Part shown: piece after piece, positions 14,469 to 23,090 of the stretch | Layout: every line of letters starts with the position of its first letter | Numbering within the stretch: the stretch's first letter is position 1 | Assembly (NCBI GenBank): GCA_031553655.1 | Contig: JAVBLG010000087.1 | Span: forward strand, 1-36,676 | Direction of reading: 5' to 3' | Source of the DNA: JAVBLG01 sp031553655 | GTDB lineage: Bacteria; Desulfobacterota; Desulfovibrionia; Desulfovibrionales; Desulfovibrionaceae | DNA length: 36,676 bases | The notes under the pieces: model-generated | The model's database searches: none | What the model saw: the letters and a program-made list of their open reading frames with translations, nothing else | What the model was told of the DNA's origin: nothing | Program-made: the position numbers and the translations under genes

Positions 14469-16475
14469 ATGAACATACAAGACATCTCCAAGTCCCTCGG
14501 TGGAAGAGACATCCTGAGCAATTTTTCCCTTGACCTGGATCCGGGAATGCGCCTTTGCGTTTGCGGGGCCAACGGCACAGGTAAGTCCACGCTTTTACGC
14601 ATTTTGTCCGGGGTGGAACAGCCTGATTCCGGGCGGGTTATTTTGCCGCGCGGCTGTCGTTTGGGCTATGTGGAACAGGAACTGGACGAAAGCCTGCTGG
14701 GCAAGACCCTGCTGGACTTCGTACGTGAGGTTTTGCCTGATTGGGAAGGCTTTTGGGAAGAATGGGAAGAAGCTTCGGCAAGCGGGGATGAATCCGCGTT
14801 AAAGCGGCTGATGGAGCGGCAGGCTGAATGGGAGGCCGTTTACGGGCACAACCCCGAGCACCGCGCCGAACGGGTTCTGAGCGGTCTGGGATTTTCGCGC
14901 CGCAAGTGGGGGCGCACGCTTTCCGCCCTTTCCGGCGGCTGGCGCGAGCGGGCCAAGCTGGCCAGAGTGCTGACCGCGGGGGCCGACGTGCTTTTGCTGG
15001 ACGAACCCACCAACCACCTGGACATTGAGGCGGTGGAATGGCTCGAAAGCTATCTTATGGAATTTGAAGGCATAGCGGTCTTTGTGGCTCACGACCGAGT
15101 GTTTATGGACAAGGTCGGCACCCACGTTCTGTATCTTAGCGGGGAGAAAGCGGTTTTTCGCAAGGCGTCTTTCAGCCGTTTTTTGGAATTGATGGCTGAG
15201 CTGGAAACCCAGCGCGAGCTTAAAGCTAAAGCTCTAACCGAGGAAATAGACCGCAAAATGGCCTTTGTGGAGCGTTTCCGGGCCAAGGCCACCAAGGCCC
15301 GCCAGGCTTCTTCACAGCAAAAAATGGCTAAGCGTCTGGAAAAAGAATTGCAGAGCATCCCCAGAGAATCCAGACGTCGGGAGCTGTCTTTCACCTGGCC
15401 TCCCGCGCCCAAATCAGAAAAAACCGTGGTGGGGGCCGCTGATCTGGCTTTCAAATTTGCCGACGGGGGCACGCTGTGGCCGCCCCTGACCTTTACAATT
15501 TACCGCGAGCAGCGCATTGCCCTGGTTGGGCCCAACGGCTGCGGCAAGTCAACCTTGCTCAAATTGGTGGCCGGGGTCGGCTCCAGAAGCGGTGGCAGCA
15601 TGATGCTCGGGCAGTCGGTGCGCCTTGGTTATTTCAGCCAACATCAGATGGAAACTCTCAATGCTTCCGGCTCCGTGCTGGGCGAAATACGGCGCTTGTC
15701 CGACCCGCGCACCACCGAAGAAGAGCTTATGAGCGTGCTCGGGCTTTTCATGTTGGGGCAGAATTATTTTGACCGCCAGGTGGATACTCTTTCCGGCGGG
15801 GAAAAAAGCAGGCTGATTCTGGCCGCGCTTTTTCTGGCCCGCTGCAATTTTCTGGTTCTGGACGAACCCACCAACCATCTCGACCTGGAAAGCCGCGAAG
15901 CTCTGATCAATGCTCTGAGCCGCTTTGACGGAACATTGCTTATGGTGGCCCACGACCGCTGGCTGCTTTCGCATGTGGCCGACGAAGTTTGGGCGGTTTC
16001 AGACCGGGGGCTCTCGGTTTATGACGGTTATGAGGCTTATGATGCCGCGCGCAAGACGATTGCGTCCGAAACCCCGGATGATGCCGCCGGACGAGCAGGC
16101 GGAACTTCGCCCCAACCCCGGAGGGACGCTTCGGGGGGCGCGGCGTCTTCCGGCCTTTCTTCTTTGCCGCCTGAAAGTTTTTCCCTCAGCCGCGAGGAAC
16201 AGAAAAAACTCAAGCGCGAGGAAGCTGAGCGCCGCAATGCCCTGCATCGTCGGTTAAAGCCTCTGCAAGAACGCTATGACGGCCTTGAGCGCGAGCTCGA
16301 AACGCTTATGGCTGAGCAGGACGAAATTTCCATGGCATTGGCCGATCCCGAAATTTACGCCGATCGGCAAAAAGCCCCGGATCTGCTTAAACGTTTCGCG
16401 GAATTGAAGGATCTTACCGAAAAAATCATGGAAGATATGGCGGATCTGGAAGAAAAAATTAATTCCACGGAATGA
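14469..16475 (+). CDS. ABC-F family ATPase
   Basis: A 668-residue protein with two ABC ATPase domains and no membrane part, as in Uup, EttA and YheS, which act on ribosomes. Domain 1: Walker A GANGTGKST (33-41), signature LSGGWRERAKLARVL, Walker B LLLDEPTNHLD. Domain 2: GPNGCGKST, LSGGEKSRL, LVLDEPTNHLD. A charged linker (about 235-310) joins them. The C-terminal ~100 residues are a coiled coil, as in Uup, which binds DNA and ribosomes. AAGGG precedes the ATG. The Nudix gene starts about 30 nt after the stop, so they may be one operon. The exact subfamily (Uup versus YheS) is not settled by eye. Confidence 0.92.
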   Translation: MNIQDISKSLGGRDILSNFSLDLDPGMRLCVCGANGTGKSTLLRILSGVEQPDSGRVILPRGCRLGYVEQELDESLLGKTLLDFVREVLPDWEGFWEEWEEASASGDESALKRLMERQAEWEAVYGHNPEHRAERVLSGLGFSRRKWGRTLSALSGGWRERAKLARVLTAGADVLLLDEPTNHLDIEAVEWLESYLMEFEGIAVFVAHDRVFMDKVGTHVLYLSGEKAVFRKASFSRFLELMAELETQRELKAKALTEEIDRKMAFVERFRAKATKARQASSQQKMAKRLEKELQSIPRESRRRELSFTWPPAPKSEKTVVGAADLAFKFADGGTLWPPLTFTIYREQRIALVGPNGCGKSTLLKLVAGVGSRSGGSMMLGQSVRLGYFSQHQMETLNASGSVLGEIRRLSDPRTTEEELMSVLGLFMLGQNYFDRQVDTLSGGEKSRLILAALFLARCNFLVLDEPTNHLDLESREALINALSRFDGTLLMVAHDRWLLSHVADEVWAVSDRGLSVYDGYEAYDAARKTIASETPDDAAGRAGGTSPQPRRDASGGAASSGLSSLPPESFSLSREEQKKLKREEAERRNALHRRLKPLQERYDGLERELETLMAEQDEISMALADPEIYADRQKAPDLLKRFAELKDLTEKIMEDMADLEEKINSTE

Positions 16476-16506
16476 TGGCAAACCGCCGACTATCACAGGG
16501 GGTAAC

Positions 16507-16956
16507 ATGAAAATATGGCGAGTAGCCGCGGGCATAGTCTGGCACGGTGAGCTTTGCCTCATGGCCAAGCGGCCCGAGGGCTCGCTTATGTCCGGGTATT
16601 ACGAATTCCCCGGCGGCAAGATTGAACCGGGCGAAACCGCTTATGATGCCATGGTGCGCGAGCTGCATGAGGAGATGTCCATAAACGTGATCAGGGGCGA
16701 ATATTGGCGCACCCTGAATTACAGTGAAAGAGAGTGGCGCGGAGTGCCGGAATCCGTGCCGATTGGCTACGAAGAGTGGCGGGTTAATATAGACTTTTTC
16801 CATGTAGTGGAATATACGGGAAGGTTGAAGGCCAATGAAGGCCAGGAATGGCTTTTTGTGCTGCCCGTTGACGCGTTGAAGCTCAATCTCCTTCCGGCCA
16901 ACATTTCTCTGGTTGAGCGATTGGCGCGGGCCGGGGCCGCGCGGCAGCGGCCTTGA
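16507..16956 (+). CDS. Nudix hydrolase, MutT-like
   Basis: A 149-residue Nudix protein, probably removing oxidised nucleotides such as 8-oxo-dGTP or another nucleoside diphosphate derivative. The Nudix box is G37-x5-E43-x7-R51-E-L-H-E-E56-M-S58-I: all metal-binding glutamates are present, but the glycine usual in EExG is Ser58. FPGGKIE just before it is typical of MutT. It has an AGGGGGT ribosome site. It lies between the ABC-F gene and asd. Confidence 0.88.
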   Translation: MKIWRVAAGIVWHGELCLMAKRPEGSLMSGYYEFPGGKIEPGETAYDAMVRELHEEMSINVIRGEYWRTLNYSEREWRGVPESVPIGYEEWRVNIDFFHVVEYTGRLKANEGQEWLFVLPVDALKLNLLPANISLVERLARAGAARQRP

Positions 16957-17015
16957 ACATAAAACCAACGCGTTGGCTTGCCAAATAAATACGCGGATAT
17001 ATACAGGGGGAAGTT

Positions 17016-18056
17016 ATGTCAAGACAGGTTAAAGTCGCTGTTGTGGGCGCTACCGGCGCTGTGGGCCGGGAAATGTTGGATACCTTGCAGCGCCGCGAAT
17101 TTCCGGCTTCCGAAATTGTGCCCTTTGCCTCGGCCCGTTCCGCCGGCAATACCGTTCCTTTCGGCGACACGGAATTGACCGTGCGCGAACTTAAAGAAGA
17201 CGTGTTTGCCGGTTTTGATCTGGCGCTGTTTTCCGCCGGGGGCGGCACTTCGGAAAAATTTGCCCCGCATGCGGCCAAAGCCGGTTGTGTGGTGGTGGAC
17301 AACTCCTCAGCCTGGCGTATGGACAAACGCTGTCCCCTGGTTGTGCCCGAGGTAAACGCCGACGCCCTGCGCGAGCATAACGGCATTATCGCCAACCCCA
17401 ACTGCTCCACAATTCAGATGGTTGTAGCCCTGAAACCCCTGCACGACGCGGCCAAAATAAAGCGCGTGATTGTTTCCACCTATCAAGCCGTATCCGGCAC
17501 CGGACAGAAGGCCATCAACGAGCTGGACAAGCAGACCAGGCAGATTTTCAACATGCAGGAGCCGGAAGTAGCGGTTTATCCCTACCGCATCGCCTTCAAC
17601 CTTCTGCCCCATATAGATGTCTTCCTTGAGAACGACTACACCAAGGAAGAAATGAAGATGGTTCATGAAACCGTCAAAATTATGGGCGATCCCAACATAA
17701 AGGTTACGGCCACCTGCGTGCGCGTGCCCGTATTCTATGGCCATTCGGAATCGATAAACATCGAAACCGAGAAAAAACTCTCCCCGGCCGAAGCCAGGGC
17801 CATTTTGTCCCGCTCCCCCGGCATACAGGTGCTGGATAACCCCAAAGAAAAAATTTACCCAATGCCGCTCGACGCCGCCGGGGAAGACCTTACCTTTGTG
17901 GGCCGCATCCGCGAGGACGAAACCATTGCCAACGGTCTTAACCTGTGGGTTGTGGCCGACAATATCCGCAAGGGCGCGGCCCTCAACACCGTGCAGATTG
18001 CCGAAGAGCTGCTGCGGCTTGACTTGCTGGGAGTGAAGGATCGCAATATATTTTAG
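17016..18056 (+). CDS. asd: Aspartate-semialdehyde dehydrogenase
   Basis: A 346-residue NADP-dependent enzyme making aspartate semialdehyde, the branch point to lysine/diaminopimelate, threonine and methionine. The nucleotide-binding loop GATGAVG is at 11-17, catalytic Cys at 130 in NPNCSTIQM, and further motifs are STYQAVSGTG and RVPVFYGHSE. It is full length and has an AGGGGGAAG ribosome site. Diaminopimelate also needs a decarboxylase to become lysine; a LysA-like gene lies at 21550, though its role is uncertain. Confidence 0.95.
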   Translation: MSRQVKVAVVGATGAVGREMLDTLQRREFPASEIVPFASARSAGNTVPFGDTELTVRELKEDVFAGFDLALFSAGGGTSEKFAPHAAKAGCVVVDNSSAWRMDKRCPLVVPEVNADALREHNGIIANPNCSTIQMVVALKPLHDAAKIKRVIVSTYQAVSGTGQKAINELDKQTRQIFNMQEPEVAVYPYRIAFNLLPHIDVFLENDYTKEEMKMVHETVKIMGDPNIKVTATCVRVPVFYGHSESINIETEKKLSPAEARAILSRSPGIQVLDNPKEKIYPMPLDAAGEDLTFVGRIREDETIANGLNLWVVADNIRKGAALNTVQIAEELLRLDLLGVKDRNIF

Positions 18057-18136
18057 ACAGTGTTCATTTTTCTATTTAGTTTGCAACCGCCGGGCGGGCC
18101 TGCCGCTCGGCGAAAAAAGCACAGGTCTGACGCGCC

Positions 18137-19078
18137 ATGGAAATCATCAATTCCGAAGACTATATTGCCAGGCTGCTGGCGGCCCCGCGCCCCGGCGCGG
18201 AAAATATTCTGGCTTTCCACGATTACCGGGTGGGCGGCATCTGCAAGGATTCCCGCCTGATGTTGGCCCCACTGGACGATCATCTCTGTCATCGGGGCGA
18301 CGGTGTTTTTGAAAGCATAGTCTACAGGAACAAGCGGATTTTTCAGTTTGAATCGCATTTGAAGCGCATGCAAAAATCCGCTGCCGGGCTCAAGCTTTCC
18401 CCCCCTTGCCCATGGGAGGAAATACGCGATATAATCCTGGCCGTGGTCAAGGCCGGAGGAGCCGATTCGGGTTCCATACGAGTTCTTTTGGGGCGCGGCC
18501 CGGGCGGCTTCGGGATTTCCCCGGCGGAGTGCCCCAAGCCCAGCCTGTATGTGATCGCCTGGAAGGAAACCCCCAAGCCAGATTGGTGGTATGAACGCGG
18601 GCTTTCTTCTTTCCACTCATCCATTCCGGCCCGCCAGAGCTATATGGCCCAGATTAAAAACGCCAATTATCTGCCCAATGTGCTGATGATTGAAGAAGCC
18701 ATAACCAAGGGCCTGGATTTGCCGCTGTCTTTTGACGATCAGAATTGCCTGGCCGAAACAGCCATAGCCAATGTGGCCCTTGTGGATGCGGCCGGAACAT
18801 TGGTGGTGCCCGAATTTACCAATTCTCTTCCGGGCACAACAGTTTTGAAAGCCATGGAAATAGCGGAGAAAAGCAATATCAGGGTCGAGCGCCGCCGCGT
18901 GCCGGAAAACGAAATTTACGACGCCGGTGAGTTGCTTGTGCTGGGTACGGTGTATGAGTGTGTGGGCATTACTTCTTATGAAGGCCGTTCCATAGGCAGC
19001 GGCAAGCCGGGGCCGGTTTCCACAATCTTGCGCGAGGGCCTGCGCGAGGCACTGCTTGCGGGAGGAACACCATTTTAA
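18137..19078 (+). CDS. Class IV PLP aminotransferase / aminodeoxychorismate lyase-like
   Basis: A 313-residue fold-type IV PLP enzyme, the group of branched-chain and D-amino acid aminotransferases and PabC. K174 (QIKNANYLP) is the likely PLP lysine; HRGDGVFES near residue 52, the glycine-rich LPGTT and CLAETAIANVALVD complete the set. The substrate cannot be decided from motifs: D-alanine aminotransferase and 4-amino-4-deoxychorismate lyase are both possible. The ribosome site is weak. It starts 80 nt after asd and may share its transcript. Confidence 0.85.
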   Translation: MEIINSEDYIARLLAAPRPGAENILAFHDYRVGGICKDSRLMLAPLDDHLCHRGDGVFESIVYRNKRIFQFESHLKRMQKSAAGLKLSPPCPWEEIRDIILAVVKAGGADSGSIRVLLGRGPGGFGISPAECPKPSLYVIAWKETPKPDWWYERGLSSFHSSIPARQSYMAQIKNANYLPNVLMIEEAITKGLDLPLSFDDQNCLAETAIANVALVDAAGTLVVPEFTNSLPGTTVLKAMEIAEKSNIRVERRRVPENEIYDAGELLVLGTVYECVGITSYEGRSIGSGKPGPVSTILREGLREALLAGGTPF

Positions 19079-19107
19079 TTATGCTTACATATAAATCCAG
19101 CTACTTA

Positions 19108-19256
19108 GGATATTGTCTTCAAATAGCGAATTTTGGGCAAAAAGCAAGGAAAACGGGCTTATTTGCGAAAGGAATGTACTTTTTGGGTACCAGGCTTAAG
19201 CAAAAAGGCCGTTTGACGCAGCCGATTGGACAAAATGCGTATTTGGAGCTTCGGGC
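19108..19256 (+). repeat. Diverged copy of the 146-150 bp palindrome-ended element
   Basis: This stretch aligns over its whole length with the reverse complement of 22128-22273, for example shared CAAATAGCG, GCAAGGAAA, TTGCGAA, TTGACGCAGCC and ATTGGACAAAAT. The inverted ends are decayed (TATTGTCTTCAAAT; ATTTGGAGCTTCGGG). A reading frame in it (from 19081) also resembles the peptide inserted in the 21550 gene. It lies directly before the glycosyltransferase start and seems to supply its ribosome-site region. Confidence 0.85.
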
Positions 19257-19262
19257 GGAAAC

Positions 19263-20552
19263 ATGCTGACTTTGCTGCTTGATCTGGAGCGCTCCGAGGG
19301 CATGCGCCAGAAACGTATTTTGTTTCTGGCCGAAGCCCTTGAGCGGAGCGATCGTTTCAAGCCGCTGATCTGCTGCCCGGAAGGCAGCTTTCTGGCTGAT
19401 GAAGCGCGTAAATCCGGGTTTGAAGTTTTCGCGCTCAAGTCCGAATCGCCGAGCGGCATCGCTAACCGTTTGCGCCTCTGGCTTTTTCAACGCAAGCAGG
19501 AAAAGCTGCTGATCCATTCTTTTGGCGGGCGGGCGCATGAGTTGGCGCATATTATACGCAAGATGCGCCGCCCGGATAATGCCATTCTGGTGCAAACGAT
19601 ATTTTCAGGCATTTCCCGCGACAAGCCCTTTAAGACGGCTCCGTTTGTACAGGCCGACAAAATTACCTGTGGCAGTACGAATGTTCTGAATCTGGCAGCC
19701 CGTGCCGGGCTTGATCCCTCACGCATGATGATTATCAGGCCGGGTTACGCCATTCCGGCAGATCGCTCCGCTTACTACAAAGCGCAAGATCGTTTTATTT
19801 TTATGACCTACGGAGGGCTTTCCCCCGGCTGTGGGCACAGCCTGTTGGTGAAATCCATGGCCGCCATGTGGCAAAGATCCGATTTGCCCCCGTGGGAAGT
19901 GCGTATCTTTGGTTCCGGCCCGCTTTTTCAGAGCATACTTGACGAGGCCTTTTCCCTTGGCGTGTCCGATCGTCTGGCTCTGCTCGGGGATCAAAAAGCG
20001 GAAGCGGTTCTCGGCCTTGGGGACGTCATGCTTGTGCCGTCTGTCGGCACTGACGGCAACGGCGAGGCAATATGCCTGGGTTGGCTTTTCGGACTGGCGG
20101 TAATTTGTTCGGATTTACCCGTTCATATGGAGCAGGTCCGCCAGGAAGAAAACGCGCTGGCCGTTACCCCGGACGACCCCCAGGCTCTGGCCTCGGCCAT
20201 GATCCGTCTTATGCAACAGGAAGATTTGCGGCAGTACTTGATTGAAGGCGGGGAGCGCATGCTGCCGCTCATTTCCAGTGAAACCATGGTTGAAGGCTTT
20301 CTAAAATTGTATTCCGGGCTTGTGGCCGGGCGTGGTTGGGTTTTGCCTGTAAAAAAAAGCAGGGTAATCGAAGAGAAGCCAACGGTTGAAGACATCGGCG
20401 CGTTTGAACCTAACCGCCTTGTTGAACCGAACGCCTCAGCCCTGTACGGCGACGAACCGGAGAGCACCCCGCCGACCGAAAAACGTGAACCGGCTGAAGC
20501 TGACGGCAATACCCCTGAAAACGGCGGACGCCGACTGCATGACAAAATATAG
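19263..20552 (+). CDS. Group 1 (GT4-like) glycosyltransferase
   Basis: A 429-residue cytoplasmic glycosyltransferase of the GT-B fold. The N-terminal Rossmann half (MLTLLLDLERSEGMRQKR..) follows GT4 proteins; the C-terminal half has the donor-site pattern YGGLSPGCGH, RIFGSGPL, LLGDQ and VPSVGTDGNGEA, where the E fits the conserved acidic residue. The last ~75 residues are Pro/Glu-rich and probably disordered. Lipid-glycan or LPS synthesis is likely, acceptor unknown. The gene begins at the edge of a 146-bp repeat and ends with TATAG inside another repeat, so both its ends have been remodelled by repeats. Confidence 0.82.
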   Translation: MLTLLLDLERSEGMRQKRILFLAEALERSDRFKPLICCPEGSFLADEARKSGFEVFALKSESPSGIANRLRLWLFQRKQEKLLIHSFGGRAHELAHIIRKMRRPDNAILVQTIFSGISRDKPFKTAPFVQADKITCGSTNVLNLAARAGLDPSRMMIIRPGYAIPADRSAYYKAQDRFIFMTYGGLSPGCGHSLLVKSMAAMWQRSDLPPWEVRIFGSGPLFQSILDEAFSLGVSDRLALLGDQKAEAVLGLGDVMLVPSVGTDGNGEAICLGWLFGLAVICSDLPVHMEQVRQEENALAVTPDDPQALASAMIRLMQQEDLRQYLIEGGERMLPLISSETMVEGFLKLYSGLVAGRGWVLPVKKSRVIEEKPTVEDIGAFEPNRLVEPNASALYGDEPESTPPTEKREPAEADGNTPENGGRRLHDKI

Positions 20553-20612
20553 AGCGTTTTGCGAATGAAATGAGCGAAATGCTCTGACGGCCCGTGCTTT
20601 GTTAGGGCCGTA
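20549..20612 (-). repeat. Dispersed intergenic repeat, copy 4 (partial)
   Basis: TATAGAGCGTTTTGCGAATG.. through GCTCTGACGGCCCGTG is the reverse complement of the right-hand end of copies at 6560 and 30733. The TAG is the glycosyltransferase stop codon. The left modules are missing. Confidence 0.8.
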
Positions 20613-20669
20613 GCGTTCCCCTGTAATAAGCCCTTGCTCCTAATAATTCAAAAATAGACGAAAATATTA

Positions 20670-21578
20670 ATGAAGTGCAGAGTTTGCAAACAGACAGCCG
20701 TAGTGGCCTTAAAAAGCCATAATACGGCTTTTTGCCCGGATTGTTTTTTGGAATTTTTCAGGGGGCAGGTGGAGAAAGGTATTCGACGCCACAAGCTTCT
20801 GGCCCCTGAAGATCGCGTGCTGGCCGCGCTTTCCGGCGGTAAGGATTCTCTGGCCCTGATGCTGGAACTTTCCAGGCAGAACTACAACGTTACCGGCCTG
20901 CATATTGATCTCGGCATTCCGGGCTCTTCGGACAAGGCCAGGGAGGTTGTGGAACGCTTTTGCCGAAAGCACGGCTTTGAGCTGATCATTTGCGATATGG
21001 CCGCCGAAGGCTTGGCCATTCCCAAGGTGAAAGAAGCGCTCAGGCGTCCCATATGTTCGGCTTGCGGCAAGATTAAACGCCATTGGTTTAATCGTGTAGC
21101 TCTGGAAAAGGGGTTCACCGCGCTTGCTACCGGGCATAATCTTGATGATGAGGTGGCGCGGCTGTTCAGCAATACTATACGTTGGGACGTATCCTATCTT
21201 TCCGATCAGGGGCCGATGCTGCCCAGCGAAAACGGTTTTGCGCGCAAAATAAAACCTTTGTGGCGGCTTACCGAATTTGAAACAGCCAACTACGCATTTT
21301 TAATGGGCATTGAAAACTGGTACGCTCCATGCCCCTACAGCACCGGGGCCAGCTTTACCTGCCACAAGCATCTTTGGCAGCAACTCGAAGCGGCCATGCC
21401 CGGCCGCAAGCTCGACTTCTATCAGGGTTTTCTGGAGCGCGGCCGCCCGGTATTCGCGGCCGCCGAAGACGCCCGCGACGGCGGCAAGCTTTCACCCTGC
21501 AAGGAATGCGGCTACCCCACCTCGCACGAGGTGTGCGGGGTGTGCCGGATTAAGGCTTGTGTGTTGGAAAGGCTGTAA
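20670..21578 (+). CDS. ttuA: TtuA/TtcA-family tRNA 2-thiolation protein
   Basis: A 302-residue PP-loop ATPase that likely adds sulfur to tRNA. The PP-loop SGGKDS is at 55-60. Catalytic/cluster cysteines are C129 and C132 (CSACGKIKR) and C221 (APCPYS), as in TtuA and TtcA. Zinc-finger pairs at both ends (C3, C6, C22, C25; and CKECGY..CGVCR) mark the TtuA branch rather than TtcA. The 3' end overlaps the end of the convergent decarboxylase gene by 29 nt. The symbol names the family; the modified tRNA base is not shown. Confidence 0.85.
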   Translation: MKCRVCKQTAVVALKSHNTAFCPDCFLEFFRGQVEKGIRRHKLLAPEDRVLAALSGGKDSLALMLELSRQNYNVTGLHIDLGIPGSSDKAREVVERFCRKHGFELIICDMAAEGLAIPKVKEALRRPICSACGKIKRHWFNRVALEKGFTALATGHNLDDEVARLFSNTIRWDVSYLSDQGPMLPSENGFARKIKPLWRLTEFETANYAFLMGIENWYAPCPYSTGASFTCHKHLWQQLEAAMPGRKLDFYQGFLERGRPVFAAAEDARDGGKLSPCKECGYPTSHEVCGVCRIKACVLERL

Positions 21579-22980
21579 GCGAAGCCGGAAGTATTGTCCC
21601 GCTTAAATCCACATACACTTCGGTCGGCCTTGGAAAAGAGGTAAAGGCGAACGGGGACAATGTGACCGCGTAAGCTCCCGCGTTTGCCACGGCCAGCACA
21701 TCGCCAACCTGCGGATCGGGCAAAAGCACATCATTGGCCAACACATCCATGGCTGTGCACAAATTGCCGCATACCGTCACCTTTTTAAGCTCCCCGTCGC
21801 TTTTTTCCGGAAGCGACACCGTGTGCGCCGCATAGTTGCTGAACAGCGGTTCAAAAGGACCGGTCGGGGGCGAAGGCAGGCCGTTCAGCAGATTCATGAG
21901 CGCAGGCCGGAAAAACGCGTTCATTCCGCTTGAAACTATCGCATATGTTTTGCCGCGCGATTCTTTTATATCTTCTATGCGGGTCAGAAAAACTCCCGCC
22001 TTTCCCACCAGAAAGCGCCCGCTTTCCAGCATCAGAGTACACCCCGGCAGCGACGGGGCATGGGCCGCCGCAAGGCGGCTTACTTCATCGCGCAACTCCC
22101 GCAAGTTCGGCTCGGGATAATCCCTAGGGGCTGTCTCCAAATGCGTATTTTGTCCAATGGCTGCGTCAAGCTGGCTTTTTTGCTCCGGTCGAGTACCGTA
22201 AGAGTACACTCGCTTCGCAAAAAGGCCCGCTTTCCTTGCCCTTGAATCAAAATCCGCTATTTGGAGACAGCCCATAGTGGGCGCAATGCCGATTCCGCCG
22301 CCGAAATTGATGAATTCCAATTGCCAGCCGAGAGCCTCGCGGCAACGCGCGGCCAGATTGAACACAGTCGCGAACATGGCGGCCAGGGCGCTGTGGCTCA
22401 ACACCTGGCTGCGCAAAAAAACATGTATGCCGCATATGCGTATATGCTTCAGAGAATCGAACAGAGGTTTTTGCGTCAGTAGGAATTCCTCGTCCACACC
22501 GAATTTCGAGCTTGCTCCGGCGGTGATTTCAGGCAATTCTCCCGGTCCAAAAGCAAAATCGGGGTTGATCCTGATTCCCACCCGCAAGGGCAGCTTGCGG
22601 GCATCCTCTGTTTCTCCGGCCAATTCATTCAGGCGGACCAGCTCGGAACATGAATCGGCTACAATAAGGCATTTGCCCAGGGCTTCGGCCAAATGCGCGC
22701 GGCTTTTCCCCGGCGCGGAATAAAAAATATTTTCCGGCGCAATCCCGGCCTCAAGAGCCCGATTCACTTCAAAGGAAGAGGCCGCGTCAATGCCAAGCTC
22801 GTTTGTGGCCATGAAACGGCATATGGCGGGATGTGGGTTGGTTTTCAAGGAATATAGTGGGCTGAAACCCGGAAATGTTTCGCGCAACAGGTTCAGTTGC
22901 CGGGCAATGACCGTTTCGTCATAAACATACAAGGGCGAGCCATGGGCATTGAGCAGGGTGGAATAGTGGTGTAATTTCAT
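21550..22980 (-). CDS. PLP-dependent decarboxylase (LysA/ODC fold III) with in-frame 50-residue insertion
   Basis: A 476-residue fold-III PLP decarboxylase. K46 (YSLKTNPHP) is the PLP lysine; SSKFGV, HVFLRSQ, FGGGIGI (226-232), ESGRFLVG, CTAMDVLAND (Cys at the usual dimer-partner site) and NAGAYA are family motifs. Diaminopimelate decarboxylase is the reference family, but HVFLRSQ in place of HIGSQ and the lack of a canonical LysA C-terminus make a biosynthetic-cluster type decarboxylase equally possible. Residues 236-285 are encoded by a palindrome-ended repeat (22128-22277) inserted after GIGIAPT; removing it restores a ~426-residue protein of normal length. The start is ATG 22980, with GGAG 6 nt upstream. 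Confidence 0.88.
   Translation of the reverse strand: MKLHHYSTLLNAHGSPLYVYDETVIARQLNLLRETFPGFSPLYSLKTNPHPAICRFMATNELGIDAASSFEVNRALEAGIAPENIFYSAPGKSRAHLAEALGKCLIVADSCSELVRLNELAGETEDARKLPLRVGIRINPDFAFGPGELPEITAGASSKFGVDEEFLLTQKPLFDSLKHIRICGIHVFLRSQVLSHSALAAMFATVFNLAARCREALGWQLEFINFGGGIGIAPTMGCLQIADFDSRARKAGLFAKRVYSYGTRPEQKSQLDAAIGQNTHLETAPRDYPEPNLRELRDEVSRLAAAHAPSLPGCTLMLESGRFLVGKAGVFLTRIEDIKESRGKTYAIVSSGMNAFFRPALMNLLNGLPSPPTGPFEPLFSNYAAHTVSLPEKSDGELKKVTVCGNLCTAMDVLANDVLLPDPQVGDVLAVANAGAYAVTLSPFAFTSFPRPTEVYVDLSGTILPASLTAFPTHKP
22128..22277 (-). repeat. Palindrome-ended 150-bp element inserted in frame in a gene
   Basis: The ends are perfect 15-bp inverted repeats, GGGCTGTCTCCAAAT (22128-22142) and ATTTGGAGACAGCCC (22259-22273). 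TAG flanks both sides (22125-22127 and 22275-22277), so a 3-bp target duplication is possible. With it the insertion is 150 nt, exactly 50 codons, and no stop codon occurs in the host frame. A diverged copy lies at 19108-19256. Confidence 0.9.
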
Positions 22981-23090
22981 CTCTTTCTCCATAATACAAA
23001 TAAACCATAAAATATAACATTTGTAAAATCGATTAATATCATGTTAAAATAGGTTTAATCTATTATGAGATGATTTTGAAAGAAGGACGC

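Noticed and set aside
19081..19269. 62-codon ORF before the glycosyltransferase as a small gene
   Set aside because: It is almost entirely the 146-bp repeat copy; the similarity to the decarboxylase insert is explained by the repeat, and no ribosome site is seen.
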